From an uncultured Bilophila sp. (GTDB lineage Bacteria; Desulfobacterota; Desulfovibrionia; Desulfovibrionales; Desulfovibrionaceae), in the NCBI GenBank assembly GCA_902373525.1, contig CABKMN010000021.1, positions 1-34,442 of the forward strand: a stretch of DNA of 34,442 nt, in the 5' to 3' direction. Below, in pieces: positions 24,405 to 31,827 of this stretch. Every line of letters begins with the position of its first letter. Position 1 is the stretch's first letter. The position numbers were made by a program, and so were the translations under genes. The notes below the pieces were generated by a model. The model was not told the DNA's origin, searched no databases, and worked only from the letters and a program-made list of their open reading frames with translations.

Positions 24405-24419
24405 ATTTGGCGGACCAAT
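24405..24419. promoter_or_regulatory. Second GntR-like operator half-palindrome
   Basis: ATTTGGCGGACCAAT contains TTGG-CGGA-CCAA, similar to the operator at 24191-24205 but with a 4-base spacer. ATGGTCT (24373-24379) and AGACCAT (24400-24406) form a further inverted repeat overlapping it. It is about 200 bp upstream of the gntR promoter, on the side of the repeat array, so it could control a plus-strand transcript or form a repression loop. Confidence 0.35.
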
Positions 24420-24666
24420 CGCCGTTTTTCGGACGCGTTTTGGGACTATCATCCAGAAAATACAGCTTGTTTAAAAAGAAAGGCTTGGCGGGCGTTCTCC
24501 GATTGGTATGATTTCCCCGGATGCGGAAAACGGATGGGACGGGAAATTGGGCGCATTCTCCCGTCCCCCCGCGCGGCGTCGGGGATCGTTTTTGTTCCGC
24601 GGAACCCGCGCATGGTACGCAATTGGTTCGGCCCTCATTTCCGCAACCATTTCCCGCCCATTCCCC

Positions 24667-25099
24667 GAACACGCCGCAGCCTGTGGAAACGCGCAGGGGC
24701 GGGTTGCTGCCGTCCGGTTCTGAAAGACGCCGCCCGCCTGCGGGAATGGGCGGAGCAGCCCTGAAGAGACGGACGCTGTGACGGGGAGACGCGGGACGTC
24801 TGCGGGAACGGCTTGTTCCGGCAGAACCGGGGCGTTTCGGCGGAGGGAGACGCCGCACGCCTGCGGGAACGGCTTAAAGCCCTGCACCTTTAAAAAGATA
24901 CGTAGTGGAGACGCCGCGTGCCTGCGGGAACGACCAAGGGAGAAACCGTCCGGACGCGGCAAAAGAAGACTCTGTACGCTGCGGGAACGGCGGGAGCGGG
25001 ACGAGCCGCCCCTGAGGCTGGAGAAGACGCCGTGCGCCTGCGGGAACGGCGGGCGGCCCGAATCTCGGCACTTCGGGAGACGAAGACCGCGGGAACGGC
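24667..25099. CRISPR. Degenerate CRISPR-like repeat array, about 8 units, ~61-bp period, no cas genes
   Basis: Repeat units at 24667-24694, 24723-24750, 24785-24812, 24846-24873, 24907-24934, 24965-24991, 25023-25050 and 25076-25099. Consensus is GGAGACGCCGCACGCC followed by TGCGGGAACGGC (28 bp); CCGCA-CGCC-TGCGG is a small hairpin. Units 3, 4 and 5 are exactly 61 bases apart, and the others 49-62. The intervening 25-34 bases are unrelated to each other. Outer units are mutated or shortened. The period and the GGGAAC end recall type I-E repeats (29 + 32), but no two repeats are identical and no cas gene is in the window. An AT-rich stretch (about 24205-24480) precedes the array as a leader would. 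I see no protein gene between 24170 and 25205. Confidence 0.45.
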
Positions 25100-25140
25100 C
25101 CCGTGCGTACGCCCCGGAGTGCGCGCTCCCGTCATGCGGA

Positions 25141-25176
25141 GCGCCCCCCTCCATCTTTATGGATGGAGGGGGGCGC
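25141..25176. terminator. Stem-loop after the second TauA-like gene
   Basis: GCGCCCCCCTCCATC (25141-25155) pairs perfectly over 15 bp with 25162-25176, loop of six (TTTATG). It lies 30 bases after the stop of the minus-strand gene ending at 25206, separating it from the repeat array. There is no adjoining T-run in the minus direction; a plus-strand GGGGCTTTTT follows 10 bases later. Confidence 0.6.
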
Positions 25177-25205
25177 ACGGGCAGGGGCTTTTTCAGGACG
25201 ATCCG

Positions 25206-26270
25206 TTAGGGCTGCCTGACCAGTCTGAGGTAGGCGTCGGTGACGTAGGCGGCCTTTTCGACCTTACGCAGCTCGTCGGGAGTGATGCTGCCGATGGAGG
25301 CGAAGAAGCGGGCGGTGTCGGCCTGCCACGTCTGGACGGTGCTCATGCCCTTGGAGGCGTCGAAGAGGCCGAGCTGTCCCTTGAGGTTCCATACCGGATG
25401 CGATTCGAGGTCCAGCCGGGCGAGTTCCTTGGAGTAGCTCTTTCCGGCCCAGTCGAAGAAGAACTGCTGGTATTCGGGGATCAGCTCGTCGATGCCTGCG
25501 GTCCGCAGGTGCTCGACCCCGCGCAGGTAGACGGACAGGAACGCGGCGGCGACGTCGGGGTGCGCTTCGGCGTACTTGGTGTCGGCCACGAGCACCAGCG
25601 GGGTGCCCTTGCCGCACAGGGCGGCGTTGCTCGCGACCTTCCAGCCCTTGTCGGTCCCGGCGTACATGTGCGGCGCCCACAGGGCCACGAAGTCGCCGAT
25701 GCCGTTGTCGAACGCGCCGAGCGCCTGCGGCTGGTCCATGTTCTTGACGGTGACCTCCGTGGACTTCACGCCGAGGGCGTCGAGCCACGCGGTGAGGGCG
25801 AAGTGGGCCGAGGAAACCGTGGTGCACAGGATGGTCTTGCCGCGCACGTCTTCGGGCCGTCCGAACACGCCGGGGTATGCGGGATTGAAGCCCTTGGTCT
25901 TGAAGACGGGGTTGTCGGGCCGGGCCAGCACGGCGACGCAGGCGGATTCGTCGGTGCCCACGCCGATGACGCTGGTGCCGTAGCGCAGGTTGCCCATCAT
26001 CGCGGGCACCCCGCCGAGACAGGCGAACTGCCATTCGCCCGCCGGGAGGGCGTTGAGGATCGCCATGCCGGAGTCGAAGAACAGGATGTCGATGTCCAGA
26101 CCGGCTTCCTTGTCCCAGCCCTTTTCCTTCGCGTACCAGATGGCGAAGGTTTCATAGGAGTCCATCCACGCCGTGCGGACCTTGGTGAGTCCGGCGGCGG
26201 AAGCCGCGCCGCACAGGGAAAGGGCCAGCAGGACGGCCACGAGGCCGGAAAGCAGCTTGTTGAGACGCAT
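25206..26270 (-). CDS. Orphan ABC-type (TauA/SsuA/NMT1-like) substrate-binding protein, copy 2
   Basis: A 354-residue periplasmic protein: signal peptide with core SGLVAVLLALSLCGAASA, cleavage near ASAA|GLTK, then a type II binding fold opening RTAWMDSYETFAIWYAKEKG. It is a paralogue of the protein at 17109-18158; shared blocks include YAKEKGWDKEAGLD, FNPAYPG/ANPAYPA, QALGAF and ALWAP. As with that copy, no ABC permease or ATPase is nearby. Start ATG with AAAGGAG upstream, 17 bp after the ureohydrolase stop, so both share the sigma-54 promoter at 27281-27296. Its ligand may be the ureohydrolase substrate, for example a guanidino compound; that is inference from linkage. Confidence 0.87.
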   Translation of the reverse strand: MRLNKLLSGLVAVLLALSLCGAASAAGLTKVRTAWMDSYETFAIWYAKEKGWDKEAGLDIDILFFDSGMAILNALPAGEWQFACLGGVPAMMGNLRYGTSVIGVGTDESACVAVLARPDNPVFKTKGFNPAYPGVFGRPEDVRGKTILCTTVSSAHFALTAWLDALGVKSTEVTVKNMDQPQALGAFDNGIGDFVALWAPHMYAGTDKGWKVASNAALCGKGTPLVLVADTKYAEAHPDVAAAFLSVYLRGVEHLRTAGIDELIPEYQQFFFDWAGKSYSKELARLDLESHPVWNLKGQLGLFDASKGMSTVQTWQADTARFFASIGSITPDELRKVEKAAYVTDAYLRLVRQP

Positions 26271-26287
26271 GATGTGCTCCTTTCGGG

Positions 26288-27235
26288 TTACAGGTGCCGC
26301 TTGTTGGCGGCGAGGCAGGCCAGAAACGCGTGCATGAGCCCGGCGGCGGCGAAGGAGGTGATGCCCGCCGGATCGGTGTCCGGGAGCACTTCCACGAGGT
26401 CCATGCCGACGAGGCGCTGTCCGACGCAGACCCCCTGCAAGAGCTTGAGGGCTTCGTGGGTGGTGAAGCCGCCGATTTCCGGCGTCCCGGTCCCCGGCGC
26501 GTAGGCGGCGTCGAGGAAGTCGATGTCGAAGGTCACGAAGACCGGGGTGCCGGGCCGCACGCGCTCGCGCATGATGCGGATGGCTTCCGCCGTGCCGATG
26601 TCGTGCAGCTCCCAGCCGCCGATCACCCGCAGGCCCTTTTCCTTGGCGTAGTCGAGGCTGGAGCGGGAATACAACGGCCCCCGGATGCCCGCCTGCGTGC
26701 TTTGTTCGGGCAGGATCAGCCCCTCTTCGACGGCCCAGTGGAAGGTCGTGCCGTGGTTGTACGGCTTGCCGAAAAAGTCGTCCCCGGTGTCGGAGTGGGC
26801 GTCGAAGTGGAGCAGGGCGACCGGGCCGTGCCGCTTCGCCACGGCGCGCAGTTCGGGCAGGGTGATGGAGTGGTCGCCGCCCATGATCACCGGGACCGCG
26901 CCCGCCGCCAGCACGTCCGCGACGCCGGTTTCGATGCGCGCGAAGGATTCCTCCAGATAGCCGGGGATGATGTCGATGTCGCCCGCGTCCACGCCTTGGC
27001 AGTGCTCGAAAATGTCCACGTCGAGCACGCTGTGGTAGGACTTCAGGATGCTGGAGGCGTCCCGGATGGCCGCCGGGCCGAAACGGCATCCCGGCCTGTA
27101 CGAGGTGCCCGTATCGAAGGGGACGCCCAGCACGGCGAAATCGTTGCCCGAGCAGTCTCGGGAGAACGGCAGGCGCTGGAAGGTTCGGACGCCGCAGAAC
27201 CGGGGGGAGGCCAGCGAGTTGACGGGGATGCCCAT
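26288..27235 (-). CDS. Ureohydrolase (agmatinase / guanidino-acid hydrolase family)
   Basis: A 315-residue binuclear-metal (typically manganese) enzyme of the arginase/agmatinase family, which hydrolyses a guanidino group to urea plus an amine. All metal ligands are visible: GGDHS (His122), DAHSD (Asp145, His147, Asp149) and DIDFLD (Asp237, Asp239). PFDTGTSYRPGCRFGPAAIR at the start is typical of agmatinases and guanidinobutyrase-type enzymes. The substrate loop does not let me choose among agmatine, guanidinobutyrate and guanidinopropionate. Start ATG with AAGGAG upstream. It is first in a two-gene unit with a TauA-like binding protein, behind a sigma-54 promoter and divergent from a sigma-54 activator, so it is likely substrate-induced and not a housekeeping polyamine gene. 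Confidence 0.88.
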   Translation of the reverse strand: MGIPVNSLASPRFCGVRTFQRLPFSRDCSGNDFAVLGVPFDTGTSYRPGCRFGPAAIRDASSILKSYHSVLDVDIFEHCQGVDAGDIDIIPGYLEESFARIETGVADVLAAGAVPVIMGGDHSITLPELRAVAKRHGPVALLHFDAHSDTGDDFFGKPYNHGTTFHWAVEEGLILPEQSTQAGIRGPLYSRSSLDYAKEKGLRVIGGWELHDIGTAEAIRIMRERVRPGTPVFVTFDIDFLDAAYAPGTGTPEIGGFTTHEALKLLQGVCVGQRLVGMDLVEVLPDTDPAGITSFAAAGLMHAFLACLAANKRHL

Positions 27236-27280
27236 GATGATGCTCCTTGTCTTGCGGATGAAGGGTGACGTTTCCTTTTA

Positions 27281-27296
27281 AGCAAGACATGTGCCA
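27281..27296 (-). promoter_or_regulatory. Sigma-54 (RpoN) promoter for the ureohydrolase and TauA-like genes
   Basis: On the minus strand TGGCAC-ATGTC-TTGCT, a full match to the sigma-54 consensus, with GG and GC exactly 10 bases apart. Transcription would start near 27270, about 35 nt before the ureohydrolase start codon. The activator gene is divergent and adjacent, and its presumed binding sites are just upstream. Confidence 0.85.
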
Positions 27297-27349
27297 ACAG
27301 TAACTATGTTGAAATCAAAGGTTTTCTCCTTTTCGGCCCGGCGGCAGGG

Positions 27350-27365
27350 TATTCACCGTTGAATA
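27350..27365. promoter_or_regulatory. 16-bp palindrome, presumed activator site 1
   Basis: TATTCA-CCGT-TGAATA, centred about 63 bp upstream of the sigma-54 -24 element (roughly -87 from the start point), the usual place for an enhancer-like site. The identical half-sites recur twice at 27474-27508. Confidence 0.7.
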
Positions 27366-27473
27366 GCCCCGCACTCCCGCAACGGGCGAAAGGACGGAAG
27401 ATCGGGTATAGAATAATCTTTATCTTGTTGATATAACAGAAAAAGAAAGAAAAGTCCCGCCGCCGGGCCTTGT

Positions 27474-27508
27474 TATTCAGTCGTGAATAGCCTATTCAGA
27501 TATGAATA
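27474..27508. promoter_or_regulatory. Two further copies of the activator palindrome in front of the activator gene
   Basis: TATTCA-GTCG-TGAATA (27474-27489) and TATTCA-GATA-TGAATA (27493-27508), centres 19 bp apart. The middle half-sites also form TGAATAG-C-CTATTCA. They lie directly before the ribosome-binding site of the activator gene (AAGGAGG, 27515-27521). Binding here could repress the activator's own gene and also act from a distance on the ureohydrolase promoter. Confidence 0.7.
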
Positions 27509-27528
27509 CCACCGAAGGAGGTTTCGCC

Positions 27529-28875
27529 ATGCCGCCGTTCGACGTCGCCCAGCCGAGCACGGAGGAGCTGTTTTCCGTCATCGAAGCCATCCACGACAAC
27601 GTGGCCATCGTCGACCACAACGGGGTCATGCGTTGGGTGAGCAGTTGTTTCGAGCGCACCTACGGCGTGAGCCGCGACCGGATCATCGGGAGGACGACCT
27701 ACGAGCTGGAGGCCGAGCGGGTGTTTTCGCCGTCCGTGGCGGCCCTCGTGCTCAAGACGCGGCGGGTGGTCACGCTCACCGAGGTGACGCGCTCGGGGCG
27801 GTACAACATCGTCACCGGCGTGCCGATCTACGGCGACGACGGGGACGTGTCGTTTGTGGTGAGCTACAGCGTGGACATGCGCTATTCCCGCCAGCTCCAC
27901 GAGGAATATCAGAAGATCAACGCGCTGGTGTCCCCGACCCCGGAGACGCCCCCAAGCGCGCACGCGTCCGGCGGGACCATGCGGGCCATTGCGGCGACGC
28001 TGGAAAAGCTCGCCAGAGTGGACACGACGGTGCTCATCACCGGCGAGTCGGGGGTGGGCAAGAATGTGGTCGCCCGGCTGGTGCACCACCTCAGCGACCG
28101 CGCGGAAGGCCCGCTGGTGGAGATCAACTGTGCGGGCATCCCGGCCCCGCTGCTGGAGTCGGAACTGTTCGGCTACGAGGCCGGGGCGTTCACCGGGGCC
28201 AGCCACAAGGGCAAGGAAGGCCGCATCGCGCTGGCGGACAAGGGCACGCTGTTCCTCGACGAAATCGGGGAACTGCCGCTGCGGCTTCAGGCCAAGCTGT
28301 TGCAGGTGATACAGGAAAAACAGATCGTCAAGCTGGGCGGGGTGAAGCCGGTTTCCATCGACTTCCGGCTGGTGGCGGCGACGAATCAGGACTTGGAGGC
28401 GCTGGTCGAGAAGAAGCGTTTCCGCAGCGACCTGTTTTTCCGGCTCAACGTCCTGCCGCTGCGGATTCCGCCCCTGCGCGAGCGACGAGAGGAAATCGTG
28501 CCGCTCAGTCTGGGCATTCTGGAGGAGATGAACGTCAAGTACGGGACCGCGAAGACTCTTTCCGAAGGCGTGCGGCGGCAGTTCGCGGCCTACTCGTGGC
28601 CGGGGAACATCCGGGAATTGCGCAACGTCATCGAGCGGCTGGTGATCGTCTCCGCCGACACCGTGATCGAAACGGGGGAACTGCCCGAACACCTGTTCCG
28701 GCGTCCGCCGCCGTCCGCCGGGAACAACCTGCCCGCCGCGCTGGAGGCGCTGGAACGGCATATGGTTCTGGAAGCCTACAAGGCGTGCGGCACGACCACC
28801 GGCGTCGCCAAGGCGCTCGGCATCAGCCAGCCCACGGCGGCCCGCAAGATCGCCCGCTACCGGGGGACGTCCTGA
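27529..28875 (+). CDS. Sigma-54-dependent transcriptional activator: PAS, AAA+, Fis-type HTH
   Basis: A 448-residue enhancer-binding protein. PAS sensor about 10-120; AAA+ domain about 148-380 with Walker A GESGVGKN (172-179), the sigma-54 contact loop GAFTGA (219-224) and Walker B LFLDE (241-245); Fis-type HTH at the end (VAKALGISQPTAARKIARYR). It would hydrolyse ATP to open sigma-54 promoters, here very probably the divergent ureohydrolase promoter. The ATG at 27529 is chosen over one at 27502 because AAGGAGG lies seven bases upstream of it; the earlier ATG sits inside an operator. The PAS domain lacks a visible haem or flavin motif, so it may bind a small ligand directly. Confidence 0.92.
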   Translation: MPPFDVAQPSTEELFSVIEAIHDNVAIVDHNGVMRWVSSCFERTYGVSRDRIIGRTTYELEAERVFSPSVAALVLKTRRVVTLTEVTRSGRYNIVTGVPIYGDDGDVSFVVSYSVDMRYSRQLHEEYQKINALVSPTPETPPSAHASGGTMRAIAATLEKLARVDTTVLITGESGVGKNVVARLVHHLSDRAEGPLVEINCAGIPAPLLESELFGYEAGAFTGASHKGKEGRIALADKGTLFLDEIGELPLRLQAKLLQVIQEKQIVKLGGVKPVSIDFRLVAATNQDLEALVEKKRFRSDLFFRLNVLPLRIPPLRERREEIVPLSLGILEEMNVKYGTAKTLSEGVRRQFAAYSWPGNIRELRNVIERLVIVSADTVIETGELPEHLFRRPPPSAGNNLPAALEALERHMVLEAYKACGTTTGVAKALGISQPTAARKIARYRGTS

Positions 28876-29000
28876 ACCCCGCCGGGAGCGGGGATGCCGC
28901 CCCTCCCGGCGCGGACCGGCGAGGGGCGTTTCCAGAGCGTCCGGCGGCACCAGCGCCCGCCCCGCGACGGGAACACGGGCTTGCCGCCCCCCTGTCGGGG

Positions 29001-30260
29001 CTATCCCATCTTCCCGATGAGGTTTTCCAGATAGCGGGACTTGAGCTGGGCGACGGCGAGGGCGCGGGGGGCGCCGGGGAGCTTCATGATCGCGCCGATG
29101 ACGGCGGCCATGATCCGGTGGTTGCCCATCGCGTCGTTGTCCGCGATGAGCTCTCCGAGCATGCCGCGTTCGGCGGCCATCGCGACCACGCGGTTTACGG
29201 TGTTCAGGGGAGTGATGGCGCGTTCGGGGCGGGCCTCCAGCCTGATCTGGGTGAAGGCGCAGGAGCGCACGCACACGCCGCAGCCGATGCAGCGTTCGGG
29301 ATCGATGAAGGCGAAGCGTTTGCCCGCCGGGCCGTCCCGCATGCTGATGGCGTTCACGGGACAGCTTTTTTCGCACTTGCCGCAGCCCCGGCACTCGTCG
29401 CCCGCGTGCGCGATGAAGTTGGAATGGATGGTCCGCGCGATGGCGAACCGCTTGACCGCGAGCAGGGCCTCGCAGCAGCAGCCGCAGCAGTTGCAGATGA
29501 AATTCACGCCCTCGCGGGTGTTTTCCCCGAACTGGACCAGATTGTGCCCCTGCGCCGTGGCGAGCAGGTCGAGGCATTCGGCGGCGTCCACCTGCCGGGC
29601 GTGGCCGTACTTGATGAGCGAGCGCGCCGACGTGTTGAAGGTCATGCAGATGTCCGTCGGCGCGTCGCAGGCCCGGCCCAGATGCTGCATCTTGTGGCGG
29701 CAGTAGCACATGCTGATGCCGATGTGCGAGGCCGTGTTGATGATGTGCGAGGCGCGCTCGTAGTCGAGGACCTCCAGCTTGCCGTCCTGCGGCAACGCGG
29801 CCTCCTGCACGAAGATGCGGCCGAGCGGGGTCCCGTTCTCCACGAACAGCGCCTTGACGAACTCCTCTTCAACATTGAGGTATTGGTAATACAGCTCCGC
29901 CAGCGCCTTCTGGTTCACGTCGCCGCGCACCCGCATCATGGAAAACTCGAAAAAGCCCGCCATCGGCGGCGGCAGGCAGAACAGTTGTTCGCCGTTCTGC
30001 TCGATGTCGAGCAGCATGGCGCGGCCCGCAAGGTCCTCCAGCATGTTCCGCGTCGTCACCGGGTCGAGCTTCCATATCTCCGCCGCCCGGTCCACGGTGA
30101 ACGGTTTGATGGGCAGTTGCGCCACCAGACCGGCTTCCCTTTCCGTAAAAAGGATTTTCAAAATCTCGAACAGGCTCTTGGAGAGCGGAGCGCCCTGCGG
30201 GAACCGGTTCAGGCGATCCGCGAGACGGTCGTACAGGGAATTGCTGTAATGGTGCGCCAT
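29001..30260 (-). CDS. 4Fe-4S dicluster (ferredoxin-like) protein with extra cysteine clusters
   Basis: A 419-residue soluble protein. Near the end are two classic 4Fe-4S sites, C290-C293-C296-C300 (CRGCGKCEKSCP) and C324-C327-C330-C334 (CIGCGVCVRSC). Further Cys groups are C185, C187, C198, C205 and the dense CNCCGCCC (256-263), which could hold another cluster. The N-terminal ~100 residues are helical, with a winged-helix look (FTVDRAAEIWKLDPVTTRNM). Such proteins are common in sulfate reducers and other anaerobes and probably pass electrons or sense redox; no partner oxidoreductase is adjacent. Start at ATG 30260 (MAHHYSN); its GAGG lies inside the palindrome TTGAG-TAC-CTCAA. Confidence 0.82.
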   Translation of the reverse strand: MAHHYSNSLYDRLADRLNRFPQGAPLSKSLFEILKILFTEREAGLVAQLPIKPFTVDRAAEIWKLDPVTTRNMLEDLAGRAMLLDIEQNGEQLFCLPPPMAGFFEFSMMRVRGDVNQKALAELYYQYLNVEEEFVKALFVENGTPLGRIFVQEAALPQDGKLEVLDYERASHIINTASHIGISMCYCRHKMQHLGRACDAPTDICMTFNTSARSLIKYGHARQVDAAECLDLLATAQGHNLVQFGENTREGVNFICNCCGCCCEALLAVKRFAIARTIHSNFIAHAGDECRGCGKCEKSCPVNAISMRDGPAGKRFAFIDPERCIGCGVCVRSCAFTQIRLEARPERAITPLNTVNRVVAMAAERGMLGELIADNDAMGNHRIMAAVIGAIMKLPGAPRALAVAQLKSRYLENLIGKMG

Positions 30261-30822
30261 ACTTGAGTACCTCAATCTTGGCTTGCGGAGGAAAACGGGG
30301 CCCGGTCACGGAATCCGGGTGCTGACGGCGTCTGCCGAAGCGCCGTTTAGGAACATGCCCGCTGTTCTGCGGGCCGGGAAACGGCTGCTCCGGCGCCTCG
30401 CCTGCCGCACATGAAACCCGATCCGTTTCTCTGACGGAGCCGGAAACCACTCCATTGTGTTCCTGCAAAATCGGCTCGGGGTCAAGCCCCGCGCCTTGCA
30501 ACGGACGTGATAATGCGGGCGCGGAACCTGCGAAGCGGGTACGGATGAAGTACGGAAGGCCGCCTTTTCGGTGCCGGAGACGCGGGAGGTGCGGGCGCGG
30601 CGTCCCGCAGCTCCGGGCCGGAGAGACGGCCCCTCCCGAGCGGACGGGGCTGACGGGAAGGGGGGCGAGGCGTCAGCCCTTCGCGGCGGCCGCCCGGCCC
30701 CGGCGGGCTTGCCAAGGTGGGCGATAAACATTATGACTTGAAAAATGCTGTCGTCCGCTGAAGGTCGGGAATATATAAAAAGAAATATTCCAACGTGTTG
30801 TTGCATAAACAAGGAGTCTGCC
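30261..30822. other. Divergent intergenic region, 562 bases, hairpin-rich
   Basis: No convincing gene. Features seen: TTGAG-TAC-CTCAA (30263-30275) over the ribosome-binding site of the 4Fe-4S gene; CCGCGCC/GGCGCGG (30489-30495 with 30518-30524); GGGCTGAC/GTCAGCCC (30647-30654 with 30672-30679); GGAATAT/ATATTCC (30768-30774 with 30785-30791), just before the ribosome-binding site of the small Asp/His-rich gene; and GGAGACGCGGGAGGT-GCGGG at 30576-30595, which resembles a unit of the array at 24.7-25.1 kb. The right 100 bases are AT-rich, as expected for a promoter, but I cannot place a clear -35/-10 pair. Confidence 0.45.
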
Positions 30823-31107
30823 GTGGTCGTGAAGCTGCTTCCCGTTCTGGCTGTCCTCGGAATGTTGCATGCCGCGTGCCCCGCGTATGCCGATCCGCTG
30901 GAGGACGCTTCCGAAGCGTTCGACAATCTGGGCGATCTGGTCGAGTCTCTGGACAAGGTCGGAACTTCGCTCGGACGCATCGTGCAGCCCCGACAGTACC
31001 GTTCCAGTTGGTATCAGCAGGACTGGGACCGCGACGACGACCGGTCGTACGACCGGCGTTCCTCCCGGCATCATCGCGACGACGATCACGATGACGACGA
31101 CGATTAA
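30823..31107 (+). CDS. Small exported Asp/His-rich protein
   Basis: A 94-residue protein. GTG start at 30823 with AAGGAG six bases upstream. The signal peptide core is KLLPVLAVLGMLHAACPAYA, with cleavage near YA|DP; the Cys is not in a proper lipobox. The mature part has an acidic helix (DPLEDASEAFDNLGDLVESL) and a very hydrophilic tail of Arg, Asp and His ending HHRDDDHDDDDD. Such tails bind divalent metals, so a periplasmic metal buffer is possible, but this is inference. I know no family for it. It is alone between a hairpin-rich region and the TSCPD gene 176 bp later. Confidence 0.65.
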   Translation: MVVKLLPVLAVLGMLHAACPAYADPLEDASEAFDNLGDLVESLDKVGTSLGRIVQPRQYRSSWYQQDWDRDDDRSYDRRSSRHHRDDDHDDDDD

Positions 31108-31283
31108 GTCCTGATCCCCTCCTTTTGCGGCGCGTTTCCGGCCTTTCGCCGGGGAGGCGTCTTTTCTCCGCCGGGTTGCCGTTCGCGGAGCGCTTTGTCG
31201 CGGGCGTCGCTCAGGAAAAGGGCGGCCCACCGGGGACATTTCCCCGCTTTCCTCAACGTTTTTGCCTCAGTAAAGGAAATCCG

Positions 31284-31595
31284 ATGCCTATCCTACCGCT
31301 TACGGGCGTTTGCTCCAGTTCGCTCCAGTACAACGTCACCGACGATGGCCGCGTGACCGGAATCCGTTTCGCCGGGGGCTGTCCCGGCAACCTCGAAGCC
31401 GTCTCCCGTCTCGTGGAAGGGCTCCCCGCCCGGGACGTGATCGCCAAACTGGAGGGCATCCGCTGCGGCAACAAGCCCACCTCCTGCCCCGACCAGCTCG
31501 CCCGCGCCCTCAAGCGCGAACTCGGTGAGGAAAAACAGGAACCGAAGAAGCCGCTCCTTTCCGCGTTCCGCCCGCTGCTTTCCGCCAAACAATAG
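31284..31595 (+). CDS. TSCPD domain-containing protein
   Basis: A 103-residue protein consisting of one TSCPD domain, named for the motif TSCPDQLARAL seen here (about 70-80). Conserved cysteines are Cys10, Cys37 in GGCPGN, Cys64 in IRCGNK and Cys72. The domain otherwise occurs at the C-terminus of some ribonucleotide reductases; the stand-alone family has no settled function. It is soluble, with a Lys/Pro-rich tail. Start ATG with AAAGGAAA upstream. The next gene follows after 232 bp, so co-transcription is uncertain. Confidence 0.85.
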   Translation: MPILPLTGVCSSSLQYNVTDDGRVTGIRFAGGCPGNLEAVSRLVEGLPARDVIAKLEGIRCGNKPTSCPDQLARALKRELGEEKQEPKKPLLSAFRPLLSAKQ

Positions 31596-31827
31596 GCCGC
31601 CGTCAGCTCTTGCGGCATCCCGAATCCGCCCGCACCGATCCGGCCTATCCGGGAACGGACGCCTTTTCCGGGACGCATCCGGCCTTTCCGCACCGAAGTC
31701 CTTCGGACGGCGTCCGGCAACGCGCTGCGGCAAGGCCCGCTCCGGCGGCGGACGCGGTCCCGGATTCGGTATGGCCGCGCAAACCTCGCCCGCGCCGCAT
31801 CCGGGGCGCGCCGAAACCGGAGGACGC

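Noticed and set aside
24590..24614. A possible ninth array unit upstream (TTCCGCGGAACCCGCGC)
   Set aside because: The similarity to the repeat is short and the spacing to the next unit (over 80 bases) does not fit.
24471..25178. 235-codon minus-strand frame across the repeat array with repeated FPQAxGV
   Set aside because: The repeated peptide is only the translation of the DNA repeat; there is no ribosome-binding site and no domain.
27939..27975. GGAGACGCC inside the sigma-54 activator gene as a member of the dispersed element
   Set aside because: It encodes the low-complexity linker between PAS and AAA+ domains, and the rest of the element is not convincing.
27483..30266. 927-codon plus-strand frame spanning the activator gene and the 4Fe-4S gene
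   Set aside because: It is out of frame with the sigma-54 activator and antisense to the 4Fe-4S protein; no motif is found in it.
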